From contig NZ_JAUOQH010000004.1 of the NCBI RefSeq assembly GCF_030547075.1, forward strand, positions 186,001 to 250,000: 64,000 nucleotides of DNA. The letters run 5' to 3'. The stretch comes from Alteromonas sp. 1_MG-2023 (GTDB taxonomy: Bacteria; Pseudomonadota; Gammaproteobacteria; Enterobacterales; Alteromonadaceae). The position numbers and the translations under genes were made by a program. Of this stretch, positions 25,148 through 33,377 are shown one piece after another. The notes beneath the pieces are model-generated. The model was not told the origin of the DNA. It did not search any database and saw nothing but the letters and a program-made list of their open reading frames with translations. Within the stretch, counting starts at the first letter, position 1; each line of letters opens with the position of its first letter.

Positions 25148-26290
25148 ATGAAACGCGCTTTTTATGTAATTACTACCCTAGCTATGTTGATAGGTGTAAT
25201 AGGATGTTCATCTGAGTCAGAGCAGGCGAGCGCAGGGCCGCAAGGCATGCCAGCCCCAGCAGTGTCAGTGCTCACAGTGAAACGCCAAGCGGTAACCCAT
25301 GAGATGATTTTACCGGGTAGGGTCACCCCATCTCGTCAGTCTCAGGTGCGTCCTCAGGTTGATGGCGTGATTACAGAGCGTTTATTTGAAGAAGGCGCAC
25401 AGGTTGAAAAAGGTCAGCAACTTTATCAAATTGATGATGCACGCTACCGTGCCCAGTTAAATAGCACCATTGCTGATGTTAAAAGTGCCGAAGCGAATTT
25501 AAAAACATTGGAAGCGAAAGCCCGTCGCTACGACGACCTCATTAAAAAAAATGCGATTAGTCGCCAAGAATACGACGATGTCATTGCGCAAAGAGAACAA
25601 GCACAAGCAGCCATTATTGTTGCTGAAGCCGCAGTAGATTTAGCCCGAGTGAATTTAGGTTACACCAAGGTGTACGCGCCAATTAGCGGCCGCATCAGCC
25701 GCTCGTTTGTAACCGAGGGCACGCTAGCGACCACAAATCAAACTCAGCAACTTGCCACTATCACGCAATTAAATCCTATCTTCATTGATATGCAGGAGTC
25801 GGGTCGCGCCATACTCACCCTTCGCCAAGCTATGCAAAAACAAGGTTCTATGCCGGTAGAGTTAACCGTGGATGAAGCAACGGGTAAAAAATACGAACAT
25901 ACTGGAAGCGTGAAATTTTCAGAAGTGACGGTAGATGAAAGTACTGGCTCTGTAGCTCTTCGCGCCGAAATGCCAAACCCCGACGGATTATTACTTCCAG
26001 GCTTATTCGTGAAGGGCCATGTTATAACTGGCACAGAACAGGCTCTGTTAGTACCTCAGCGCGCCACTATGCGTCAGCAAGACGGTTCATTATCGGTATA
26101 TGTTGTGAATAGTAGTGACGAAATAGAAGCTCGCGTATTGCAAATTAGCGATATTTATAAAGACCAATACATTGCCACGTCGGGCATTAATGAAGGCGAT
26201 AGACTGGTTGTTTTAGGTTACCAAAAAGTAAAGCCAGGCAGTAAAGTAAACCCCAGCGAGTGGCAGTCAACGTCACGCGGCTCACGTTAA
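25148..26290 (+). CDS. RND efflux periplasmic adaptor, AcrA/MexA type
   Basis: This membrane-fusion lipoprotein links an inner-membrane RND pump to an outer-membrane channel. Its 380 residues start with a lipoprotein signal (lipobox VIGC, acylated Cys20). Next come a barrel-sandwich lipoyl half (SQVRPQVDGVITERLFEEGAQVEKGQQLYQID), an alpha hairpin (about 100-165), the second lipoyl half (LGYTKVYAPISGRIS) and beta-barrel and membrane-proximal domains. The pump gene follows after 17 bases. No TolC-type gene is present, so an outer-membrane partner must be encoded elsewhere. Confidence 0.93.
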   Translation: MKRAFYVITTLAMLIGVIGCSSESEQASAGPQGMPAPAVSVLTVKRQAVTHEMILPGRVTPSRQSQVRPQVDGVITERLFEEGAQVEKGQQLYQIDDARYRAQLNSTIADVKSAEANLKTLEAKARRYDDLIKKNAISRQEYDDVIAQREQAQAAIIVAEAAVDLARVNLGYTKVYAPISGRISRSFVTEGTLATTNQTQQLATITQLNPIFIDMQESGRAILTLRQAMQKQGSMPVELTVDEATGKKYEHTGSVKFSEVTVDESTGSVALRAEMPNPDGLLLPGLFVKGHVITGTEQALLVPQRATMRQQDGSLSVYVVNSSDEIEARVLQISDIYKDQYIATSGINEGDRLVVLGYQKVKPGSKVNPSEWQSTSRGSR

Positions 26291-26307
26291 GAAAGGATTA
26301 GTTTACT

Positions 26308-29300
26308 ATGGCTCGCTTTTTTATCGACCGACCCGTGTTTGCATGGGTACTCGCAATTATTACTATGATGGCTGGGGTACTTGCCATCTATACCTTACCA
26401 ATTGAGCAATACCCTAAAGTTGCGCCACCTACGGTAACAATTACCGCGACTTACCCTGGTGCTTCAGCGGAAACCGTTGAAAATTCGGTTACTCAGGTGG
26501 TTGAGCAAAACTTATCTGGTATCGATAACTTACGTTATTTTTCTGCCAGTAGCTCAAATAGCAGCATGTCTATTAGCCTTACCTTTGAGCCAGGCACCGA
26601 TCCTGATATTGCGCAAGTGCAAACTCAAAACAAAGTTCAAGCAGCACTTCCTTTGTTACCCTCTCAGGTGCAACAACAAGGGGTTACCGTTGCAAAGTCT
26701 AACTCAGCGTTCTCGTTAGCTATTGGCTTTTACGACGAAACGGGGCAAATGAGCCAGTACGATTTAAGTGACTTATTGGTATCTCAATTCCGTGATTCTG
26801 TATCCCGTGTTAATGGTGTGGGTAGCGTGCGAGTCTTCGGTGCACAGCGCTCAATGCGTATATGGTTAGACCCAGACAAACTATACAGCTACAACCTAAC
26901 GCCGGTAGATGTTCAAGGGGCAGTAGAAGTACAAAATACCGATGTGTCAGCTGGGCAATTAGGTGGCCTCCCCGCCATTCAAGGCCAGCAAATCAACGCT
27001 ACTATTCAGGCTCAGTCGCGCTTACAGACCGTAGACGATTTTGAAAGCATCGTGCTGCGAGTAAACACAGATGGTTCTCAAGTACGCGTACGCGATGTTG
27101 CACGGGTTGAACTAGGTGCAGAAAGCTATGATGTTATCGTTCGTTACGACCGTCACCCTGCCTCAGGGATGGCGATTAGCTTAGCGTCTGGTGCGAACGC
27201 ACTAGATACCATCAACGCAGTAAAACAACGTGTTGAAGAACTACGGGTAAACCTGCCAGACAGCGTTAAAGTGGTTTATCCGGTTGATGCGTCGCCCTTT
27301 ATTGAATTGTCGATAGAGTCGGTGGTGCACACACTGATTGAAGCTGTAGTACTGGTTTTCTTCGTCATGCTGCTGTTTTTGCAAAATTGGCGCGCCACCC
27401 TTATTCCTACCATTGCAGTTCCGGTGGTATTACTAGGTACCTTTGCGGTATTACTGGCGTTTGGCTACAGCATTAATGTATTAACTATGTTTGCCATGGT
27501 GCTCGCCATCGGCTTGCTAGTGGATGACGCTATCGTAGTTGTTGAAAACGTTGAACGTATTATGGAAGAAGAGGGCTTACCGCCCGCTGAAGCCACTAAA
27601 AAATCCATGACACAGATTACTGGTGCGTTAGTAGGTATAGCCGCGGTGTTATCCACGGTATTTATTCCTATGGCCTTTTTCAGTGGATCTGCCGGGGCTA
27701 TTTATCGCCAGTTCTCAATTACTATCGTATCTGCCATGGGCTTCTCGGTATTGGTGGCGATTATATTGTCACCTTCATTGTGTGCCACGCTGCTAAAACA
27801 ACACGACCCCGAGCACGACAAAGACAAGGGCTTCTTTGGTTGGTTTAACCGTACGTTTAACAAAGGCCGCGACCGCTATCAAAGAACCACTACCCACATG
27901 GCCAAACGTGCCAAACGCTACTTCGCGGTATACGGTATTTTAGTGGCGGGCATGGCGTATATTTTTGCCCAATTGCCTGGTGCGTTCTTACCCGATGAAG
28001 ACCAAGGTCGCTTAATGGTGCTAATCAGTACGCCTCCAGGTGCAACCGCTGGGCGTACCTTAGAGTCGGTTAAAAAGGCCGAAGACTTCTTCTTAGAGCA
28101 AGAGCAAGGTGCAGTTAATGGCTTGTTTACGGTAGTCGGTTTTAGTTTTGCAGGCCAAGCACAAAACGCAGGTATGGGGTTTGTAAACTTAAATGACTGG
28201 AGCGTACGAGACGAAAGTGACTCAGCATTTGCATTAGTAGGCCGGGCCTTTGGGGCATTTAGTCAGATTGAAGATGCTTCAGCATTTCCAATAGTGCCAC
28301 CGCCTATTATGGAATTAGGTAACGCGACAGGTTTTGATATGCAGCTTGTAGATCGTGGAAGCAATGGTCACGAGGCGTTAATGGATGCGCGTAATCAGTT
28401 ATTAGGCATGGCAGCGCAAAACCCTAAACTAGCGGGTGTACGCCCGAATGGGTTAAGCGACGTACCTCAGTTTAAGGTGAATATAGACAGCGAAAAAGCT
28501 TCTGCACTGGGGTTAAACCTAAGTGAAATAAACAGTGCGCTACAAATTGCATGGGGCTCAAGTTACGTAAACGACTTCATTGATAAAGGTCGTATTAAAC
28601 GGGTTTATATGCAAGCCGATGCAAAATATCGCATGTCGCCTGACGATCTAGATAAATGGTTTGTTCGTAACGCTGACGGTGATATGGTGGCATTTAGCAC
28701 CTTTGCTTCTACGCAGTGGGTGTATGGTTCGCCAAAGCTTGAACGTTTTAATGGTATTTCATCAGTTAACATTCAAGGCAGCCCTGCACAAGGCGTTTCA
28801 TCTGGTGAAGCCATGGATGAAATGGAGAAGCTAGTTGCCCAATTGCCTGACGGTTATGCTATTGAATGGTCAGGGCTATCCTTTGAAGAGCAACAAGCAG
28901 GTTCGCAAGCACCTATGTTGTACACTATTTCTATTCTTATCGTTTTCTTGTGCCTAGCAGCATTATATGAAAGTTGGTCGGTGCCATTTGCAGTAATGTT
29001 AGTGGTACCTTTAGGTATTTTGGGCTCGGTAACCGCAGCGTTTTTATTCAATTTACCAAACGATGTTTACTTGCAGGTGGCTTTCCTTACCACGGTAGGA
29101 TTAGCAGCGAAAAATGCCATTCTTATTGTAGAGTTCGCAAAAGACCAATACGAAGAAGGCGTAGATTTAATGACGGCGGTTTCAAATGCAGCTTCACAGC
29201 GTTTTCGCCCCATATTAATGACATCTATGGCCTTTATACTCGGTGTAACACCGCTGGCAATGGCTAGTGGTGCAGGTTCAGCAAGCCAGAACGCAATAGG

Positions 29301-29406
29301 TATTGCGGTGATGGGGGGCATGTTTGCTGCCACCTTCTTAGCTATTTTCTTTGTACCTATGTTTTACGTTATGGTTGAAAAGCTGTTTCATAAACAAGAT
29401 AAATAA
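26308..29406 (+). CDS. RND multidrug efflux transporter, AcrB/MexB (HAE1) type
   Basis: This proton-driven trimeric inner-membrane pump has 1032 residues, close to AcrB (1049). The N-terminus MARFFIDRPVFAWVLAIITMMAG is typical of HAE1 pumps. The proton-relay aspartates of TM4 are present in GLLVDDAIVVVENVERIM (D406, D407). Two large periplasmic loops and 12 membrane segments are visible, and GLAAKNAILIVEFAK marks TM10 with its conserved Lys. Substrates are likely amphiphilic drugs, dyes or detergents, but the spectrum cannot be read. It forms an operon with the adaptor gene. Confidence 0.95.
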   Translation: MARFFIDRPVFAWVLAIITMMAGVLAIYTLPIEQYPKVAPPTVTITATYPGASAETVENSVTQVVEQNLSGIDNLRYFSASSSNSSMSISLTFEPGTDPDIAQVQTQNKVQAALPLLPSQVQQQGVTVAKSNSAFSLAIGFYDETGQMSQYDLSDLLVSQFRDSVSRVNGVGSVRVFGAQRSMRIWLDPDKLYSYNLTPVDVQGAVEVQNTDVSAGQLGGLPAIQGQQINATIQAQSRLQTVDDFESIVLRVNTDGSQVRVRDVARVELGAESYDVIVRYDRHPASGMAISLASGANALDTINAVKQRVEELRVNLPDSVKVVYPVDASPFIELSIESVVHTLIEAVVLVFFVMLLFLQNWRATLIPTIAVPVVLLGTFAVLLAFGYSINVLTMFAMVLAIGLLVDDAIVVVENVERIMEEEGLPPAEATKKSMTQITGALVGIAAVLSTVFIPMAFFSGSAGAIYRQFSITIVSAMGFSVLVAIILSPSLCATLLKQHDPEHDKDKGFFGWFNRTFNKGRDRYQRTTTHMAKRAKRYFAVYGILVAGMAYIFAQLPGAFLPDEDQGRLMVLISTPPGATAGRTLESVKKAEDFFLEQEQGAVNGLFTVVGFSFAGQAQNAGMGFVNLNDWSVRDESDSAFALVGRAFGAFSQIEDASAFPIVPPPIMELGNATGFDMQLVDRGSNGHEALMDARNQLLGMAAQNPKLAGVRPNGLSDVPQFKVNIDSEKASALGLNLSEINSALQIAWGSSYVNDFIDKGRIKRVYMQADAKYRMSPDDLDKWFVRNADGDMVAFSTFASTQWVYGSPKLERFNGISSVNIQGSPAQGVSSGEAMDEMEKLVAQLPDGYAIEWSGLSFEEQQAGSQAPMLYTISILIVFLCLAALYESWSVPFAVMLVVPLGILGSVTAAFLFNLPNDVYLQVAFLTTVGLAAKNAILIVEFAKDQYEEGVDLMTAVSNAASQRFRPILMTSMAFILGVTPLAMASGAGSASQNAIGIAVMGGMFAATFLAIFFVPMFYVMVEKLFHKQDK

Positions 29407-29427
29407 CTTAGACGTTGAGGTTTTACG

Positions 29428-29928
29428 ATGACAACTGTCATTTTTTCTCATGGAAAAGAAAGTGGCCCTTGGGGCAGTAAGATCACTACATTGTCTAACG
29501 TAGCTAGCGATGTTGGCTTTAATGTTATTAGTGTGGATTACCAAGACTTACCTTCCCCTGAAGACCGTATTACACGCTTAGTGGAGACGGTTGAAGAGCA
29601 AGGCGATGAAGTTATACTGGTGGGATCGAGTATGGGCGGCTATGTGTCTTTAGTGGCCGCTGAAAGGGTAATAGCTAGGGGCTTGTTCTTACTAGCGCCT
29701 GCGCTCTATATGCCAAACTACGAAGTACAAGAATACAACTTTACTGGCAAAACTAGTGTCATTCACGGCTGGAATGATGACATTATTCCGGTAGCCCACA
29801 GTATCGATTATGCTAAGTTGCGTAATTCGCAGCTATTACTGTTAGAAGATGGTCACCGACTGTCAAACAGTATGTTTGCTATATCGCCTTTCTTTCGCAA
29901 TTGGTTGCATCCGTTTACACTGAACTAG
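29428..29928 (+). CDS. Small alpha/beta hydrolase, YqiA/YcfP-like
   Basis: The 166-residue protein is a minimal alpha/beta hydrolase. It opens with VIFSHGKESGPWGSK, an oxyanion-type HG motif. The nucleophile elbow is GSSMGG (Ser68), the acid is probably Asp in HGWNDDIIP and the catalytic His is in LEDGHRLS. This triad order fits serine esterases/thioesterases such as YqiA; the substrate is unknown. It begins 21 bases after the RND pump gene with a GAGG-containing leader, so read-through is possible. A large inverted repeat follows. Confidence 0.85.
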   Translation: MTTVIFSHGKESGPWGSKITTLSNVASDVGFNVISVDYQDLPSPEDRITRLVETVEEQGDEVILVGSSMGGYVSLVAAERVIARGLFLLAPALYMPNYEVQEYNFTGKTSVIHGWNDDIIPVAHSIDYAKLRNSQLLLLEDGHRLSNSMFAISPFFRNWLHPFTLN

Positions 29929-29950
29929 TAGATGCTTTGCCGCGTTATCG

Positions 29951-29995
29951 TTTTTCCCGTTGTCTTGCGAGCTTGGTATCGCACAACGGGAAAAA
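29951..29995. repeat. Long inverted repeat before the acyl-CoA hydrolase gene
   Basis: TTTTTCCCGTTGT (29951-29963) and ACAACGGGAAAAA (29983-29995) are perfect 13-base arms; an inner GCGA/TCGC pair extends the stem. It starts 22 bases after the hydrolase stop. Neither strand has a T run after the stem, since T's precede and A's follow on both, so it may act as an operator or RNA structure rather than a standard terminator. Confidence 0.7.
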
Positions 29996-30040
29996 TGTGT
30001 CATTATAGTGGTACAGATTAGCGGGAATAAGGCCGAGGGT

Positions 30041-31882
30041 ATGGCAATAGGTTTACCGTCTGAACCAGATTGGAAAGCGCTGATAAAATCGGGCTGTCGA
30101 TTATTTGTAGGTGGAAATGCATCAGTACCTTATGCATTGATACAGCATTTAATTGATAACAGCGGTGGTTTTAGCGATATTGAGTTGGTACACATGCTGG
30201 CACTTGGCGATACGCGCTGGGTTAAGGATGAGTACAAAAACCTCTTCAAAGCCAATACCTTCTTTATTGGTGGGCAAGCCATGCGGCAAGCTGTTGATGA
30301 AGGCAGAGCCGACTATACTCCCGTATTTTTATCTGAAATTTCCAGTTTATTTAGCGACGGTACACTCTCTTTAGATGCTGCCCTTGTAAATGTCAGCCCT
30401 CCTGATGAATTTGGCTATTGCTCGTTAGGTGCCTCGGTTGATATTGCGATGTCAGCGGTACGCCAAAGCAAATACGTGATTGCGCAAATTAACCCGCAAG
30501 TTCCCCGTACATCAGGGCATTCCTATATTCATATAAGCGAAATTACTGCTTGCATTGAAGCTAACGAGCCTTTAGTTGAAGTGATGCCTCCGCCTATCGA
30601 TAGCGTGGCAGAACGTATTGGCCAATATGTGTCTATGCTGGTGGATGATGGCGCTACGCTGCAATTTGGTATTGGTAAAATTCCTAGCGCTACACTCAAA
30701 TACCTGTGCAACCACAAAGATTTAGGTATTCACAGCGAAATGCTAACCGATAGCATTATTGAGCTTTTGGCTTCGGGCGCGGTAACCAATAAAAAGAAAA
30801 CTTTTCACCCCGGCAAAGTGGTGACCAGTTTCGCCATTGGTACGCGCAAGCTCTATGACCTTATTAATAACAACCCGCATATTGAGTTTTACCCTAGCAG
30901 CTATGTGAACAAGCCCACCAATGTGGCTAAAAATGACAACATGGTGGCTATCAATAGTGCATTGGAAGTGGATTTAACCGGTCAAGTTGTGGCCGACTCC
31001 CTTGGATATGATTTCTACAGTGGTATTGGTGGGCAGGTCGATTTTGTGACAGGCGCGTCTATTAGTAAAGGAGGCAAGGCTATTATTGCATTGCCATCAA
31101 CGGCCAAAAACGAAAGCATCTCTCGTATTACCCCTCGTATTGCAGAAGGCGCTGGTGTCGTTACTTCGCGGGGTAATGTGCAATATGTGGTAACCGAGTA
31201 CGGTATTGCTTCTCTTAAAGGAAAAAGTATTCGTGAGCGGGCGTTGGAGCTTATTCGGGTGGCGCACCCTAAATTCAGATCCCAGTTATTAGAAGAGGTT
31301 AGGCAGCACTACTGGGTACCCCATTACCAAGAAAAGTACCCGACAGATATACCAGAGCTAGGGGCCATTCAACTTAAGCGGCTGAATATTCAAGGCGAGA
31401 AATTCTATATGCGGCCATTAAACCCAGCCGATGAACGCCGCCTTCAAGAGTTCTTTTATTCGCACACAAAAGAAACCCTGCGCCTGCGCTACAACTACGA
31501 TCCCAAACAAATGTCCAGAGAGAAGTCGTGTAACTTAGTCAGTATCGATCAAACCTCTGACGTGGCCTTGTGCATAGTGCGCCAAGAAGGGTCTCGAATT
31601 ACCATTCATGCCGTAGGCCGATTTTATTACAACGCCAGTAATAACTCTTGTGAAGTGGCCTTTGTTACCCGAGAAACGCAGCAGGGTAAAGGCATGGCAA
31701 GTCGGTTGTTGAATGAGCTTATTCGTATCGCGAAAGCGCGCGAAATTGGCCAGATGGTAGCCTACGTTAGGGGAGAAAATACGCCCATGATCACCATTTT
31801 TGAACAAATGCAGTTTAAACGCCTCTTTACCGGTGACCCGAGTGACGTTGAGTTAGTACTAAACGTGAGCGAGTTACCATGA
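30041..31882 (+). CDS. Acetyl-CoA hydrolase/transferase fused to a GNAT acetyltransferase
   Basis: This is a two-domain enzyme of 613 residues. The N-terminal part (about 5-430) is a class I CoA-transferase/acetyl-CoA hydrolase: SGCRLFVGGNASVPYALIQHL at the start, GIHSEMLTD and YSGIGGQVDFVTGASISKGGKAIIALPS in the middle, and VVTEYGIASLKGKSIRERALELI later. The C-terminal part (about 450-610) is a GNAT fold with the acetyl-CoA loop QQGKGMASRLLNELI. The pairing suggests acetyl- or acyl-CoA turnover linked to acetyl transfer onto a protein or small molecule. I chose ATG 30041; a longer TTG frame from 29960 would begin inside the inverted repeat. The stop overlaps the deacetylase start (ATGA). Confidence 0.9.
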   Translation: MAIGLPSEPDWKALIKSGCRLFVGGNASVPYALIQHLIDNSGGFSDIELVHMLALGDTRWVKDEYKNLFKANTFFIGGQAMRQAVDEGRADYTPVFLSEISSLFSDGTLSLDAALVNVSPPDEFGYCSLGASVDIAMSAVRQSKYVIAQINPQVPRTSGHSYIHISEITACIEANEPLVEVMPPPIDSVAERIGQYVSMLVDDGATLQFGIGKIPSATLKYLCNHKDLGIHSEMLTDSIIELLASGAVTNKKKTFHPGKVVTSFAIGTRKLYDLINNNPHIEFYPSSYVNKPTNVAKNDNMVAINSALEVDLTGQVVADSLGYDFYSGIGGQVDFVTGASISKGGKAIIALPSTAKNESISRITPRIAEGAGVVTSRGNVQYVVTEYGIASLKGKSIRERALELIRVAHPKFRSQLLEEVRQHYWVPHYQEKYPTDIPELGAIQLKRLNIQGEKFYMRPLNPADERRLQEFFYSHTKETLRLRYNYDPKQMSREKSCNLVSIDQTSDVALCIVRQEGSRITIHAVGRFYYNASNNSCEVAFVTRETQQGKGMASRLLNELIRIAKAREIGQMVAYVRGENTPMITIFEQMQFKRLFTGDPSDVELVLNVSELP

Positions 31883-32847
31883 CCATTCGAATTTATCGTG
31901 GAAAACACTGCGTTAAACATGACCTAGGGCCAGAGCATCCTGAATCACCCGATAGGCTATACGCCATAGACGATCAATTATTAGCGTCGGGCTTAGAAAT
32001 GGTGTGTGAACATGCTGATGCGAAACCCATTGCAGAAGCTTACCTGGCTCTGGCGCACAGCCCTGAGTACGTAAAAAGCGTTTTTGAGCGGGCGAATACG
32101 TTGTCGGTTGATGCTATAGCACATCCAGATGCTAAGCATAAAGATGCCAATCCGGTTACGTGGTTAGATGATGATACCGGTATGATGCAATGCACTTTAC
32201 CGGCAGCCTTAGAATCGGCGGGAGCTGGTTGTAATGCGGTGGATTGGGTCATGCAAGGGGAAGACCGACAAGCGTTTTGTGCAGCACGCCCTCCTGGCCA
32301 TCACGCGACTTATGATAGTTCAATGGGTTTTTGCCTGTTTAATAATGTGGTGATTGCGGCGCGGTATGCGCTACAAACATACCAACTCTCTCGTGTTGCT
32401 ATTATCGATTTCGATGTACACCATGGTAATGGCACTGAAAATATTATCGCCGGTGATCAGCGCATCATGATGTGCTCTAGCTTTCAGCATCCGTTTTATC
32501 CTCACAGCGGCGCTCCTGTCTCAGCTAGCAATATATTATCTGTGCCGATAGATGCCGGCACCACCGGCGATGTTTTTAGGGAAAAAGTGTCTCATTGGTT
32601 TAATGCGTTAGAGAATTTTCAGCCTGAGCTTATTCTTATATCAGCAGGGTTTGATGGCCACGCTGAAGATCCCATGGCGCACTTACGCCTTACCGAAGAT
32701 GATTACTATTGGATAAGCCAACACATAAGGCGTATAGCTGATGTTTGCTGCAACGGGCGTGTGGTTAGCACACTTGAAGGTGGCTACGATTTGAGTGCGT
32801 TAGGGCGAAGTGTAGTGGCGCATTTAAAGGGGCTATCGAACCCTTAA
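31879..32847 (+). CDS. Histone-deacetylase-family (class II-like) amidohydrolase
   Basis: This zinc amidohydrolase of 322 residues belongs to the arginase/deacetylase fold. Catalytic motifs are clear: RPPGHH with the His141-His142 pair, DFDVHHGNGT with probable Zn ligands Asp179 and His181, SAGFDGHAEDP, and LEGGYD. Bacterial relatives act on acetyl-lysine or acetyl-polyamines; substrate here is unknown. The start overlaps the preceding acyl-CoA hydrolase/GNAT gene by four bases, so the two are translationally coupled. The stop shares the TTAA tetramer with the stop of the convergent minus-strand gene. Confidence 0.92.
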   Translation: MTIRIYRGKHCVKHDLGPEHPESPDRLYAIDDQLLASGLEMVCEHADAKPIAEAYLALAHSPEYVKSVFERANTLSVDAIAHPDAKHKDANPVTWLDDDTGMMQCTLPAALESAGAGCNAVDWVMQGEDRQAFCAARPPGHHATYDSSMGFCLFNNVVIAARYALQTYQLSRVAIIDFDVHHGNGTENIIAGDQRIMMCSSFQHPFYPHSGAPVSASNILSVPIDAGTTGDVFREKVSHWFNALENFQPELILISAGFDGHAEDPMAHLRLTEDDYYWISQHIRRIADVCCNGRVVSTLEGGYDLSALGRSVVAHLKGLSNP

Positions 32848-33377
32848 TAGTGCGGGCTACAGAAGCATCCATCTGCTTCAGTTTTTACCACTGCACTTAC
32901 GTATGACGGGCTTGAAGCATATCCACTAATTTCATCAACCAAGTTTTTGCCAGTAAAGCAGCCGTAGCCTGTTGCGTAAGGGCCTAGATATCGTAGGTTA
33001 AACTTTGCGTCGATAACAATAAGCGCAGGCACGGAAGGGAGTATACTGGCAAACTTTGGCATTGTTTCAATAGTTAGGTTTAATGCGTGATAACCCAATG
33101 CTCCCAGTTTATTGATTAACTGGGTTTGATGAGACTTGGTTAAGTTTTCGCAATAACAATTTCCCTGCGTACCTACGTGAACAATACTGCCAGCAGGTAC
33201 ACCGTATTCTTTGAGCATAGTTATCAAAGATGTATCGAAGGTAGGGCTAGTTGATTGGTGAAGTAAGGTACCCTGTGGGTCAAATTCAGTAATCTGGCGC
33301 TGGCTGTAAAACAAAACTGCAGTTAACAAGCTTATAGCCCATATTAGGAGCAGCGCCCAACTTTCTTTTTTTGACAT
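32844..33377 (-). CDS. Membrane-anchored thioredoxin-like protein (DUF6436-like)
   Basis: The 177-residue protein has one N-terminal membrane segment (about 8-23) and a periplasmic domain with thioredoxin-like features: a CYC motif (Cys74, Cys76) at the position of the usual CxxC, and SVPALIVID as a possible cis-proline loop. Extra cysteines occur in YGCFTG and in CFC near the C-terminus. The CxC spacing is unusual for an oxidoreductase and suggests disulfide exchange or metal binding. I recall similar proteins as DUF6436 but cannot check this. The start overlaps the chemoreceptor stop as TAATG, so the two are coupled. Confidence 0.72.
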   Translation of the reverse strand: MSKKESWALLLIWAISLLTAVLFYSQRQITEFDPQGTLLHQSTSPTFDTSLITMLKEYGVPAGSIVHVGTQGNCYCENLTKSHQTQLINKLGALGYHALNLTIETMPKFASILPSVPALIVIDAKFNLRYLGPYATGYGCFTGKNLVDEISGYASSPSYVSAVVKTEADGCFCSPHY

